This document shows, in pieces, positions 27,129-35,701 of a stretch of 64,000 bases of DNA. The stretch comes from Paraburkholderia tuberum STM678 (lineage in GTDB: Bacteria > Pseudomonadota > Gammaproteobacteria > Burkholderiales > Burkholderiaceae). Made by a program: the position numbers and the translations under genes. Location of the stretch: contig NZ_CADFGP010000002.1 of the NCBI RefSeq assembly GCF_902833905.1, positions 124,001-188,000 of the forward strand, in the 5' to 3' direction. Under the pieces are notes generated by a model, which saw only the letters and a list, made by a program, of their open reading frames with translations, was not told where the DNA came from and ran no database searches. Numbering within the stretch: position 1 is the stretch's first letter; every line of letters begins with the position of its first letter.

Positions 27129-27488
27129 TTAATTACCGAACACGCTGTTTTCAGCGCGCACTTTTTGACGATCCACCGCCTGCAAACGCCAGAAGCCGCT
27201 AGTCGCCTTGCGTGTTTGCAGCGCGGTCCATGCAGCGGCGCCTTGCGCGGCGCTCACTCGCTCCTTGCGATCGACGTGCAGACCGCGCAACGTACAAAGC
27301 GGCGCCTCGGCGCTCGGTGCGCACAGCGTGGTCACGCCGTTTTCGTCGCGCAGTTCGCCCCATGGGGGCAGGTCGATCCCTTGATGCGCTTCTCTCGACC
27401 ACCGATGTTCATCGGTATCGAGCCAGAGCACAGCGTAATCATGGCTTACGGTGGGATCGGAACCGTTAATCAGGATGGTCAGTCGCAT
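27129..27488 (-). CDS. Hypothetical protein
   Basis: 119 residues from the ATG at 27488, favoured by GGAA upstream; an ATG at 27503 adds five residues. It starts MRLTILINGSDPTVSHDYAV and has no signal peptide or membrane helix. A short Cys pair (LCAPSAEAPLC) and Trp-rich segments are visible. No family is recognised. It is on the same strand as the nuclease unit but separated by the 320-base gap. Confidence 0.6.
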   Translation of the reverse strand: MRLTILINGSDPTVSHDYAVLWLDTDEHRWSREAHQGIDLPPWGELRDENGVTTLCAPSAEAPLCTLRGLHVDRKERVSAAQGAAAWTALQTRKATSGFWRLQAVDRQKVRAENSVFGN

Positions 27489-27705
27489 ATCAGTTCCGTT
27501 CATAAATTGCGAAGCGCTTTATCAGTCTAGGCGGCGCGGCGCTTTATGCAAGACAAAGGCATGATGTGCGAATGGAAAATCAGGTCGCCAAAAGGTGTGG
27601 CGAGGTACGGTGAATCCTTACTGCGCCGCGGCGTACGCGATATGCATGCAGTAACGACCACATGCAGACCGCGAGCCGCGACAAATCAACGCAGCCGAGA
27701 GGCGC

Positions 27706-29418
27706 TCAAGCGAGATCGAGCGAAGCGGTCAGATCGCCGAGCGGCGCGAGTCCGTTGCTTGCGAATGCCTTGTCGCGCGCGACCACGCCATCGAGTGGCG
27801 CGAGTCCATGCACACGGTTAATGAAACGCAGAATCGAGTTCGTGTCGTACACCGTGTGATCGACATAAGCCTTCTTCGCCAGCGGCGAGATCACGAGCGC
27901 GGGAACGCGCGAACCCGGACCCCAGCGATCGCCGATCGGCGGCGCGACGTGGTCCCACCAACCGCCGTTCTCGTCGACGGTGACGATCACGACCGTGTTC
28001 TGCCATTGCGGGCCGCGCTGGATGTGCTCGATCAGCGTCGCGATGTGACGGTCGCCCGAGGCGACGTCCGCATAGCCCGCGTGCATGTTCAGGTCGCCCT
28101 GGGGTTTATAGAACGTCACGGTCGGCAAACGTCCCGCGTCGATGTCGGCAATCAGGCGATTGGTCGACGCGTCGTTACCCATGCCGCCGTCGCGCAGATA
28201 GCGGCGGCGCGCGGCGGTGCCCGGCGCGTAATTGGCGAAGTAGTTAAACGGCTGATGGTGGTACTGGAAGTCGGGCATCGACCCCGTATCGCGATGATCG
28301 AGCGCGAATTGCCACGCGCCGCTGTACCACGCCCAGTCGATGCCCTTGCCGGTCAGCCGGTCGCCGATCGTCGCGTAATTCTGCGGCGGCATTACCCGCG
28401 GGTTCGACGGATCCGCGAAAGCCGGGTCGCCGCCTTCGGCCGGACGCACGCTGCTCGGCTGATACGGCGGCGCCATCGTGTTGACTGCGTAGCCGTCGGC
28501 GGTGAAAGCGCCGTCATTGACGAACTTCGGCGGACCGTCGAGCGCCGACGCAGGCGAATTGGGCGCGAGCTTCAAACGGGTGCCGGTCGGATCGTCGCCT
28601 TCCACGACCGACACCATCTTCTTCGCCGGACTGTTGTGGATGTCCGGATAGTAGGGCGCCTGCGCCGAGATCAGGAAGATATGGTTCAGCCAGGAGCCGC
28701 CGAAGGCGGCCATGAAGAAGTTGTCGCACAGCGTGTACTGCTGCGCGAGATTCCACAGACGCAGCGTGTCGGCGGAATTGCGGTAGTGCCCCATCACAAG
28801 GCCGCCGGAATCGCCCCACGCGGCGAACTGGTTGTTGCCCCCCGCGTTGATCTGCATCTGGTTCTGATAGAAGCGATGGATGAGGTCGCGCGTGATCACG
28901 CCGGTCGGCAGCGGCGCGCCGTGCGCATCGACGATGCGGAACGGCCGGTTGCGCAGATGATCGAGATCCTTTTCGCCGATCATGTAGCGCTTGCCGTCCA
29001 CTTCCTGCGCCTGCGGCACGAGCCCGCCCCAGATGGCCGGCAGCCGCGGCAGCGGCGTCTTGCCGTCGCGGTCGAGCTGGACGTATTGCTGGGCGGTGAG
29101 CGCGTCGAGCGGATGCTGGACGCCCGGGTAGTTGCCGTACAGGTTCGCGAAGCTGCGATTCTCCGCGTAGATCACCACGATGTTCTTCACCTGATCGTGC
29201 AGCGCAGCGTCGAGCCGCAAGTCGGCGGCGCTGCGCGGCGGCCCGTTGCCAGCGAGTCCCTCGCCTGTTTTGCAGCCGGTCAGCGCAAGGCCGAGGCCGA
29301 CCGCCGCGAGACCGGTCAGTACGCGCCGGCGTTCGGGATCGTCGGGGGCGTCGTTGGTGTTATCGATTGAATCGGGGTTGTCCAGTTTCGGCGGCAGGTG
29401 AGGATCGTGGTCGGTCAT
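27706..29418 (-). CDS. AcpA-like acid phosphatase/phosphoesterase, predicted Tat lipoprotein
   Basis: 570 residues from the ATG at 29418. The N-terminus has a twin-arginine stretch (PERRRVLTGLAAVGLGLAL) ending in the lipobox LTGC, so Tat export and lipidation are likely. The rest is the phosphoesterase family shared with phospholipase C: NIVVIYAENRSFANLYGNYPG near the start holds a metal-binding Glu-Asn, and IVTVDENGGWWDHVAPP near the end holds the metal Asp. GWF- and GGSWLNHIF-like segments lie between. Phosphatase and phospholipase activity cannot be separated from sequence. Confidence 0.9.
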   Translation of the reverse strand: MTDHDPHLPPKLDNPDSIDNTNDAPDDPERRRVLTGLAAVGLGLALTGCKTGEGLAGNGPPRSAADLRLDAALHDQVKNIVVIYAENRSFANLYGNYPGVQHPLDALTAQQYVQLDRDGKTPLPRLPAIWGGLVPQAQEVDGKRYMIGEKDLDHLRNRPFRIVDAHGAPLPTGVITRDLIHRFYQNQMQINAGGNNQFAAWGDSGGLVMGHYRNSADTLRLWNLAQQYTLCDNFFMAAFGGSWLNHIFLISAQAPYYPDIHNSPAKKMVSVVEGDDPTGTRLKLAPNSPASALDGPPKFVNDGAFTADGYAVNTMAPPYQPSSVRPAEGGDPAFADPSNPRVMPPQNYATIGDRLTGKGIDWAWYSGAWQFALDHRDTGSMPDFQYHHQPFNYFANYAPGTAARRRYLRDGGMGNDASTNRLIADIDAGRLPTVTFYKPQGDLNMHAGYADVASGDRHIATLIEHIQRGPQWQNTVVIVTVDENGGWWDHVAPPIGDRWGPGSRVPALVISPLAKKAYVDHTVYDTNSILRFINRVHGLAPLDGVVARDKAFASNGLAPLGDLTASLDLA

Positions 29419-29519
29419 CGGTGAGTTCCGAAGGAGACGTGACGGTCGCATCGGCGCCGCTCGAAGCGGCGCGCGCGACACCGGTTACGGGTCCGCCGAG
29501 GGCGGCAGGCCTCGCGGCT

Positions 29520-29816
29520 TTACGGCAGCCGACGCTTGACGCGCCAACTGTGATGCGTGGCATCGACGGCCAATAGTAGCCAGTGCCGTGCGTCGATCGG
29601 ATGACGTTTTTGCGTCGCATAACGCTCGACGGTCAATTCAAGTTCGTCATGTGCGCGCCGATGGCAGGTGGCGTGCGCACCGGAACCGTCCGCGAATTCG
29701 ACGCGCGCCTCGGCGACGTTTGACGCGCAGGCCGGCTCGGGAAGATTCGCGATGCGCACCGCGCAGCCCGGATAAAGATGCGAGTCGGCAACCTGAATTT
29801 GGACCGCGCTGGACAT
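29520..29816 (-). CDS. Hypothetical protein
   Basis: 98 residues, beta-rich, starting MSSAVQIQVADSHLYPGCAV. It contains two Cys in PACASNVAEA and a later THATCHRR-like stretch. No signal peptide is evident. It is 100 bases upstream of the phosphoesterase gene on the same strand and divergent from the IclR gene. Function unknown. Confidence 0.55.
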   Translation of the reverse strand: MSSAVQIQVADSHLYPGCAVRIANLPEPACASNVAEARVEFADGSGAHATCHRRAHDELELTVERYATQKRHPIDARHWLLLAVDATHHSWRVKRRLP

Positions 29817-29949
29817 GACGTGGCCTCCTACGCTTGGGCGGCGCGAGCGAGCGGCTGGAATACACCGCGCCGTCGGACCGGATCAAAGCATAGCACCGCC
29901 CATGGCCGATTCGCCGCGTGCTTCGCGCTATCATCCTGAATTGAACCCG

Positions 29950-30951
29950 ATGAACCGCATAGAGACGGCAGCCAAGATGGCAAAAGAAGAGCAGACAGGA
30001 GTGGGACGCAGGCAGGCCAAACCCCGTGCGGCGGCAGCCTCCGCGGCACAACACGAACCGGCGCAGTCGCACGCGCAAAGCGCGGACGTGTCCGCTTCCG
30101 CCAACGACGACGACAGCGCCGGCGGATCCACATATCTGGTGCCCGGCCTCGAACGCGGCCTGCGCATCCTCGCCGAATTCAGCGCGCGCGAGCCGGTGCT
30201 CGGCGCGCCGGAGTTATCGAAGCGGATCGGCATCCCGCGCACCACCACGTTTCGTTTACTCCAAACGCTCGAGGCGCTCGGGTTCCTCGAACGCGTCAAC
30301 GGCGACCGCTATTTCCGGCTCAGCGTCGCGGTGCTGCGGCTCGGCTTCGAGTATCTGAGTTCGCTCGAGCTGACCGACGTAGGCACGCCGATTCTCGAAC
30401 GCCTGCGCGACGCGACCGGGCTCAGCACGCATTTGCTGATCCGCGATCAGCGTGACGTCGTGTTTGTCGCGAAGGCGCAGACGCACGAGCCGATGTACAG
30501 TTCAGTCAAGGTGCACGTCGGCACGCGCCTGCCCGCGCATGCAACGGTGCATGGCCAGGTGCTGATGGGCGATCTGAGCTTCGAAGAGTTGCGCCAGCTG
30601 TATCCGGAACCGCAGCTCGAACGCTTCACCGAGCGCACGCCGGCGACCGTCGAAGAACTGTATGGACGGGTGCGCGAGAGCGCGGCGCTTGGCTATGCGG
30701 TCAGCGAGGCGTCGTTCGAGCGGGGGATTTCGGTGGTGAGCGCGCCGGTGCGTGACCAGAGCGGTAAGATCGTCGCCGCGTTGACGGTGACGATCCCGCG
30801 TTCGGATATCGGCGAGACCGCCGAGCGCGAGCCGCTGATCATCGCCGTATGCCAGGCGGCGTTGGAGCTGTCCGAGCGCCTGAGCTATCACCCGAGGCCG
30901 GACGATCCGACCGCGATGCAGGCGCGCCGCAGATCGGTTGCCGCGCATTGA
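29950..30951 (+). CDS. IclR-family regulator, first of two paralogues
   Basis: 333 residues from the ATG at 29950; ATG 29977 is also possible and neither has a strong RBS. A disordered Ala-rich extension of about 55 residues precedes the winged HTH (GLERGLRILAEF through RTTTFRLLQTLEALGFLER). The effector domain has SVKVHVGTRLPAHATVHGQV and the ASFERGISVVSAPV signature. The protein is very similar to the IclR encoded at 36604 inside the catabolic run, so both likely sense related ligands. It lies next to the porin gene that precedes the run. Confidence 0.93.
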   Translation: MNRIETAAKMAKEEQTGVGRRQAKPRAAAASAAQHEPAQSHAQSADVSASANDDDSAGGSTYLVPGLERGLRILAEFSAREPVLGAPELSKRIGIPRTTTFRLLQTLEALGFLERVNGDRYFRLSVAVLRLGFEYLSSLELTDVGTPILERLRDATGLSTHLLIRDQRDVVFVAKAQTHEPMYSSVKVHVGTRLPAHATVHGQVLMGDLSFEELRQLYPEPQLERFTERTPATVEELYGRVRESAALGYAVSEASFERGISVVSAPVRDQSGKIVAALTVTIPRSDIGETAEREPLIIAVCQAALELSERLSYHPRPDDPTAMQARRRSVAAH

Positions 30952-31003
30952 GTGCGCGCTGACTTCACGGCGCGACTACTTCAAATACTTATTTCATATC
31001 TGT

Positions 31004-31040
31004 CGGCGAGTCCTGCTGCATTGCACAGCCGGACTCGCCG
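31004..31040. terminator. Inverted repeat between the IclR and porin genes
   Basis: CGGCGAGTCC and GGACTCGCCG are perfect 10-bp arms around a 17-base loop, located between two convergent genes. There is no T-run on either side, so termination would be weak or Rho-assisted. Confidence 0.45.
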
Positions 31041-31058
31041 TGTCACGTCGTCAAATCA

Positions 31059-32132
31059 TCAGAACGAGTGATGGATGCCGCTCAGGACGATCGCCTGATT
31101 GCGGCCGCTCGATACGCCCGCGGTGAAGAACGCCGCGTCGGTGTTCGAACCGGCGCGCTGATACAGCGCGTTGATATACACCTGCGTCGACTTCGACAGC
31201 GCATAGACGTTGCCGATCATGAACTGCGTCCAGCGATGGCCGGCCAGCGTCGTCGTCGCGGCGCCGCCTGCGATCGTGTTGAACGGCGTGACCTGCCAGT
31301 TCGCGCCAGCGTCGTAGCTCTGATAGGTGTCCGAGTGACCGGCGCTTTCGAGCTTCACGCGGGTGTACAGGCCGTGTACGAGCACACTGCCGAACTGGTA
31401 CGACAGGCCCAGGCCCATGTTCTGCAGGTTGTCGGCCGTGTAGGTCGCGGCGGGCTGACCCTGGAAGGTCGTGATGCCGGTCGTCACGATAGACGGCGTG
31501 CGGTTGTTCTCGTTCGAATAGCTTGCGCCTGCCTTGAAGCCGCCGTTGGCGTACGTCGCCGCAAAGCCATACGAGCGGCCGATCGCGAAGTTGGTCTGAT
31601 TGCCTAGGCCCATCATCGCGCCGAAGGTGAAGCCGTCGAACGACGCCGAACGGAATTTCGCCGAGTTGTCGTACGGCACGACCGCGGTGTTGGCGAGCGC
31701 GTCGATGTTGCCCGGGTGGAACGCGTACCAGCTCGCCGCCTGGTAGCCGGTGCTGAACGGGCCGAGCACGTCGAAGCTGAACGGCGTCTGATGACCGAAG
31801 CTCAGCGTTCCGATCCGGTCGGAAGCGAGACCGACGTAAGCCTGACGGTTGAACAGCACGCCCGCTTTCGCCATCGCGCCCGTGTTCGTATAGAAGCCGT
31901 TTTCGAGCTGGAACACCGCCTTCAGGCCATTACCCAGATCTTCGACGCCCTTCAGGCCCCAACGGTCAGGCTGCATGTTGCCCTGTTCCTGAATCCACTT
32001 CGAACTGCCGCCCACGTTGCTGATGTACGCGACACCTGCATCGAGGCTGCCATATAGCGTCACGCTGCTCTGCGCCCACGCGCCCGTGGTCATGCAAGCT
32101 GCCGTCAAACCGGCCGCAATGATTTGCTTCAC
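31059..32132 (-). CDS. Gram-negative porin, OmpC-like
   Basis: 357 residues. A signal peptide ending in GAWA precedes QSSVTLYGSLDAGVAYISNV, the first strand of the beta-proteobacterial porin family. The protein ends in a Phe (SGIHHSF), the outer-membrane assembly signature. It forms a trimeric diffusion channel. It is divergent from the Rieske oxygenase run and shares its regulatory gap. A porin beside a catabolic cluster often gives substrate entry; that role is inferred here. Confidence 0.95.
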   Translation of the reverse strand: MKQIIAAGLTAACMTTGAWAQSSVTLYGSLDAGVAYISNVGGSSKWIQEQGNMQPDRWGLKGVEDLGNGLKAVFQLENGFYTNTGAMAKAGVLFNRQAYVGLASDRIGTLSFGHQTPFSFDVLGPFSTGYQAASWYAFHPGNIDALANTAVVPYDNSAKFRSASFDGFTFGAMMGLGNQTNFAIGRSYGFAATYANGGFKAGASYSNENNRTPSIVTTGITTFQGQPAATYTADNLQNMGLGLSYQFGSVLVHGLYTRVKLESAGHSDTYQSYDAGANWQVTPFNTIAGGAATTTLAGHRWTQFMIGNVYALSKSTQVYINALYQRAGSNTDAAFFTAGVSSGRNQAIVLSGIHHSF

Positions 32133-32250
32133 CGTTGGTCCTCCTGATCAAACGACGTAGACACTCGCCGAATGCGCCGTCCCTGATCTGTTCTCTGGGG
32201 TTAATTCCGTTCTGGTTTCTGCGCCAGAACCACATCGGCTTTACGTCTGC

Positions 32251-32290
32251 GTTCCACCTATGGACACATGTATCGCCTATGGAAAGTATA
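32251..32290 (-). promoter_or_regulatory. Porin promoter with IclR-like box
   Basis: On the minus strand a TATACT -10 box (32285-32290) is followed by TCCATAGG in two copies 18 bases apart. The distal copy (32251-32266) reads GTTCC-N6-GGACA on the plus strand, matching the core TTCC-N6-GGA of the palindrome at 32530-32551. This places a possible regulator site just downstream of the -10. Confidence 0.45.
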
Positions 32291-32507
32291 GTGAAGCTGA
32301 AATCATCCAAAATAAATTTTGAGATCAGTACAAACCCGCTGTTGCCGATCGTCCCACGTCTGGGATTCCGGCTAGGCCATGCTTAGCAAAGGCCCGCGTG
32401 GTTAAAGGTTGTGCGCCCGGCACGGCGCGCCGATGTGTGCCAAAAACGACAGTCGGTGTTTTCCCCTAAGAGCTCATTTTTTTATTTTCTCGGCGTAGAC
32501 CGACTCC

Positions 32508-32551
32508 TATAATCGACCATACACGAACTGATGTTCCGTATATGGAACATC
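32508..32551 (+). promoter_or_regulatory. Promoter and operator of the Rieske oxygenase run
   Basis: A perfect TATAAT -10 box lies at 32508-32513; the -35 is weak. Seventeen bases later is a perfect palindrome, GATGTTCC-GTATAT-GGAACATC (32530-32551), 22 bases before the ferredoxin start. Its form, an AT-spaced palindrome over the start site, fits an IclR-family operator. Repression and induction by an aromatic effector are inferred. Confidence 0.7.
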
Positions 32552-32573
32552 AAGTCTCAGGAGAACGTGAGAA

Positions 32574-32888
32574 ATGACCGAACCATGGCGCTGTGCCGGA
32601 CATGCCGGTGACCTGTCCGAAGACTCCCCGCTCGAGTTCAAGCTCGACGGCACGGAGATCGGCATCTACAAGGTGGGCGACGAGATCTACGCGATGGAAA
32701 ACGTCTGCCCCCACGCGTACGCGTTGCTGACGCAGGGCTTCGTCGACGGCGACACCGTCGAATGTCCGCTGCACGAAGCCGTGTTCCATATCCCGACCGG
32801 CAAGTGCCTGAAAGAGCCGGGCGGCCGCGACCTGAAGATGTACTCGGTACGTCTCGCAGGCGAAGAAATCCAGATCAAGGTGGAATGA
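32574..32888 (+). CDS. Rieske [2Fe-2S] ferredoxin of a ring-hydroxylating oxygenase
   Basis: 104 residues. The Rieske ligands are C45-x-H47 (VCPHAYAL) and C64-xx-H67 (ECPLHEAV). Such biphenyl-type ferredoxins pass electrons from an FAD reductase to the oxygenase alpha subunit; both partners are encoded downstream at 33250 and 43294. It is the first gene of the run, 22 bases after the palindromic operator candidate, with AGGAGAA before the ATG. Confidence 0.95.
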   Translation: MTEPWRCAGHAGDLSEDSPLEFKLDGTEIGIYKVGDEIYAMENVCPHAYALLTQGFVDGDTVECPLHEAVFHIPTGKCLKEPGGRDLKMYSVRLAGEEIQIKVE

Positions 32889-32889
32889 C

Positions 32890-33201
32890 ATGCGAGAGGT
32901 AGCCGTGAATTTCAATCCCTTCCTGCAGCCGTGGCTCGCGCCGCAACCGAACAACGTCGCAGGCAAGGGCGTGATCGAGAAGCCGGGCGAGAGCAGCAAC
33001 ATGGTCTGGCAGAACCGCAAGGCCGAGCCGACCCAGTACGAAAACGACTTTGGCGATGCGCTCGAACGCGTTTTCGAAGCCGGCGCAACAGAACTGCCGG
33101 AGGTCGTCGAGGGCTTGAATCGCGACGGTTTCCGCACCCCGGAAGGCACTCAGTGGAACGCCGAGCGTTTGGCCGCCGAATTCCGTCAGCTCGCCGACTA
33201 G
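32890..33201 (+). CDS. Small recombinase-like HTH domain protein in the oxygenase operon
   Basis: 103 residues from the ATG at 32890, one base after the ferredoxin stop; GTG 32905 has a better RBS. The C-terminal 30 residues (EGLNRDGFRTPEGTQWNAERLAA) resemble the DNA-binding 'recombinase' domain of large serine recombinases, where LN-G-RT-G-W-A is conserved. There is no catalytic domain. The middle (MVWQNRKAEPTQYENDFGDAL) is not recognised. Proteins like this occur in some ring-dioxygenase operons; a role in control or assembly is inferred. Confidence 0.8.
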   Translation: MREVAVNFNPFLQPWLAPQPNNVAGKGVIEKPGESSNMVWQNRKAEPTQYENDFGDALERVFEAGATELPEVVEGLNRDGFRTPEGTQWNAERLAAEFRQLAD

Positions 33202-33249
33202 GCGCGCTTTTCCGAACACGTTTCACCGCATTCGTACTGGAGTCTCTTC

Positions 33250-34335
33250 ATGACGTCCCCCATTACAACTGAAGGCACGGCCGATCCGGTCAAGTCGTAT
33301 CTGGACCGCGGCCTGCGCAACTACTGGTATCCCGTCGCACCGAGCTGGCAGGTCGGCAACGCGCCGATCGGCGTCACGCGTCTCGGCGACCAGATCGTGC
33401 TGTGGCGCGATAGCGAAGGCAAAGTCCACGCACTCGAAGACCGCTGCCCGCACCGCGGCGCGCGTCTGTCGCTCGGCTGGAACCTCGGCGATCGCGTCGC
33501 GTGCTGGTATCACGGCGTCGAAGTGAACGGCAGCGGCACCGTCATCAACGTGCCCGCCGTGTCGAGCTGTCCGCTCGAAGGCAAGACCTGCGTGAAGTCG
33601 TACCCGGCCGAGGAACACGCCGGCGCGATCTTCCTGTGGTTCGGCGACGACGCGCACAAGGAACCGGCGCCGCTCGTGCTGCCTGACGAACTCGTCGGCG
33701 AGGAATACGCAAGTTTCCTGTGCATGTCGAACTGGAAGTGCAATTACCAGTACGCAATCGACAACGTGATGGACCCGATGCACGGCGCCTATCTGCACGC
33801 GACGTCGCACTCGATGGCCGAAGGCGACAAGCAGGCCGAGATGCGCGTGCGCAAGACCGAAACCGGTCTGATCTTCGAGAAGATCGGCCAGCGCGACGTG
33901 AACTTCGACTGGGTCGAACTCGGTGACACCGGCGCGCTGTGGATGCGTCTCGCGATTCCGTACAAGAAGAAGTTCGGCCCGGGCGGCAGCTTCGGCATCA
34001 TCGGCTTCGCGGTTCCGGTCGATGGCGACAACTGCCAGGTGTACTTCTGGCGCACCCGCAAGGTGCAGGGCTGGCAGCGCGACGCATGGCGCTTCCTGTA
34101 TCGCAACCGCCTCGAAGGTCTGCACTGGGACGTGCTCGAGCAGGACCGCTACGTCCTCGAAAGCCTCGCCCCGAACGCGCGCGATCACGAGTTCCTCTAT
34201 CAGCACGACGTCGGCATGACGCGTGTGCGCCGCATGCTGCGTCAACGCGCACAGCAGGATCTCGCCGCGCTCGAAGCGCATCGCGCGGCCAACGCGACGC
34301 CCGCCGCCAACGAAGCCGGTCACAGCCATGCATAA
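33250..34335 (+). CDS. Rieske non-heme iron oxygenase, alpha subunit
   Basis: 361 residues. The Rieske centre is C66-x-H68-x16-C85-xx-H88. The mononuclear iron segment is DNVMDPMHGAYLH, with H178 and H183 as ligands and D175 as the likely electron bridge. The length and lack of a beta subunit fit the alpha-only (phthalate-/vanillate-demethylase-like) group, so it may form a trimer. It hydroxylates or demethylates an aromatic substrate with electrons from the ferredoxin and reductase of the run. The substrate cannot be deduced. It overlaps the next gene by 8 bases. Confidence 0.93.
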   Translation: MTSPITTEGTADPVKSYLDRGLRNYWYPVAPSWQVGNAPIGVTRLGDQIVLWRDSEGKVHALEDRCPHRGARLSLGWNLGDRVACWYHGVEVNGSGTVINVPAVSSCPLEGKTCVKSYPAEEHAGAIFLWFGDDAHKEPAPLVLPDELVGEEYASFLCMSNWKCNYQYAIDNVMDPMHGAYLHATSHSMAEGDKQAEMRVRKTETGLIFEKIGQRDVNFDWVELGDTGALWMRLAIPYKKKFGPGGSFGIIGFAVPVDGDNCQVYFWRTRKVQGWQRDAWRFLYRNRLEGLHWDVLEQDRYVLESLAPNARDHEFLYQHDVGMTRVRRMLRQRAQQDLAALEAHRAANATPAANEAGHSHA

Positions 34336-35095
34336 CGACGCACTCGCAGCGCTCAAGGGCCGGCGCGTCCTCGTGACGGGCGGCGCGCGCGGTCTCGGCG
34401 CGGCGTTCGTCCGTGCGCTCGTCGAAGCTGGCGCACAGGTCGTGTTCGGAGACGTGCTGCACGACGAAGGCCGCGCGCTCGCGGCATCGCTGCGCGAGCA
34501 GGGCCACGCGGCAACTTATCTGCCGCTCGACCTCGCCGATCCGGTCAGCGTCAAGCAGTTCGCGCAAGAGGGCGCGGCCCAGCTCGGCGGTCTCGACGCG
34601 CTGATCAACAACGCGGCGATCACGAACTCCGGCGGCAAGTTCGCCGATGAGCTGTCCGTTCAAACGTGGGACGCCGTGATGAACGTCAACGTGCGCGGCA
34701 CCTGGCTGATGAGCACCGCCGCGCTGCCCTATCTGCGCGAATCGGGCCGCGGCGCCGTCGTCAACATCGCGTCGGACACGGCGATGTGGGGCGCGCCGAA
34801 GCTGCTCGCGTATGTGGCGAGCAAGGGTGCCGTGATCTCGATGACCCGCTCGCTCGCGCGCGAATTCGGCGCGCACGGCGTGACCGTCAACGCGATCGCG
34901 CCGGGCTTGACCGAAGTCGAGGCAACCGCGTACGTGCCCGCCGAGCGTCACCAGTACTACCTGCAAGGCCGCGCGCTCACGCGCCCACAAGTGCCCGACG
35001 ATGTGACCGGGCCGGTGCTGTTTCTGTTGTCCGATGCCGCTCGCTTTGTGACCGGCCAGCTGCTGCCGGTCAACGGCGGCTTCGTGATGAATTGA
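34328..35095 (+). CDS. Classical short-chain dehydrogenase/reductase
   Basis: 255 residues from the ATG at 34328. The NAD(P) motif TGGARGLG is at 17-24 and the catalytic Ser149, Tyr162 and Lys166 (YVASK) are present. It ends in the normal PVNGGFVMN tail. The start overlaps the oxygenase stop by 8 bases. It likely oxidises a dihydrodiol or alcohol made by the oxygenase; a cis-diol dehydrogenase role would fit a dioxygenase but is not proven. Confidence 0.92.
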   Translation: MHNDALAALKGRRVLVTGGARGLGAAFVRALVEAGAQVVFGDVLHDEGRALAASLREQGHAATYLPLDLADPVSVKQFAQEGAAQLGGLDALINNAAITNSGGKFADELSVQTWDAVMNVNVRGTWLMSTAALPYLRESGRGAVVNIASDTAMWGAPKLLAYVASKGAVISMTRSLAREFGAHGVTVNAIAPGLTEVEATAYVPAERHQYYLQGRALTRPQVPDDVTGPVLFLLSDAARFVTGQLLPVNGGFVMN

Positions 35096-35121
35096 TCTTG
35101 TCGAATCGAAAGGAGAAAGAG

Positions 35122-35652
35122 ATGGCGGACGCCGACAACGAACGCAAATCCTGGGACCAACCCGCGGACGCAAGCTTCCAGCAATGGCTGGACAGCCGCG
35201 TCGCACGCCTGGAGACGCGTCGCTACGACTGGGACGCGCTGAAGTTCCAGGCCGACTACGATCCGAAGTATCGACGTGCGCAGATGCGCTATGTCGGTAC
35301 CGGCGGTACCGGCGTCGCGAAGGACATGAACACGGTGCCCGCAGGCAACTTCACGTTCTCGACGATGGTGATCCCGGCCGGCAACATCGGCCCGAGCCAT
35401 ATTCATACAGACGTCGAAGAAATCTTCTTCGTGCTGCGCGGCAAGATGAAAGTGATCTGCGAGCGTGACGGTGAGACGTGGGAAGCGGTGCTCGGCGAGC
35501 GTGACCTGATCTCGGTGCCACCCGGCGTGTACCGCACGGAAGTCAACATCGGCGAGGAAGACGCGCTGATGTGCGTGATGCTCGGTTCGCCGAAGCCGAT
35601 TACGCCGACGTATCCGCCGGATTCGCCGCTCGCGAAGATCAAGCGCGGCTAA
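35122..35652 (+). CDS. Cupin-domain protein
   Basis: 176 residues from the ATG at 35122, with AAAGGAGAAAG upstream. Cupin motif 1 is GNIGPSHIHTDVEEIFFVL, with the HxH-E metal ligands. Motif 2 (DLISVPPGVYRTEVNIG) has Arg where His is usual. Metal-bound cupins in aromatic clusters act as ring-cleavage dioxygenases or isomerases; non-enzymatic regulation is the alternative. It lies between the SDR and the hydrolase genes in the run. Confidence 0.88.
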   Translation: MADADNERKSWDQPADASFQQWLDSRVARLETRRYDWDALKFQADYDPKYRRAQMRYVGTGGTGVAKDMNTVPAGNFTFSTMVIPAGNIGPSHIHTDVEEIFFVLRGKMKVICERDGETWEAVLGERDLISVPPGVYRTEVNIGEEDALMCVMLGSPKPITPTYPPDSPLAKIKRG

Positions 35653-35701
35653 CGCGCTGCCACGCCGTCCACGTCGTTCCACTTCACCCGCAAAGGAAAT
35701 C

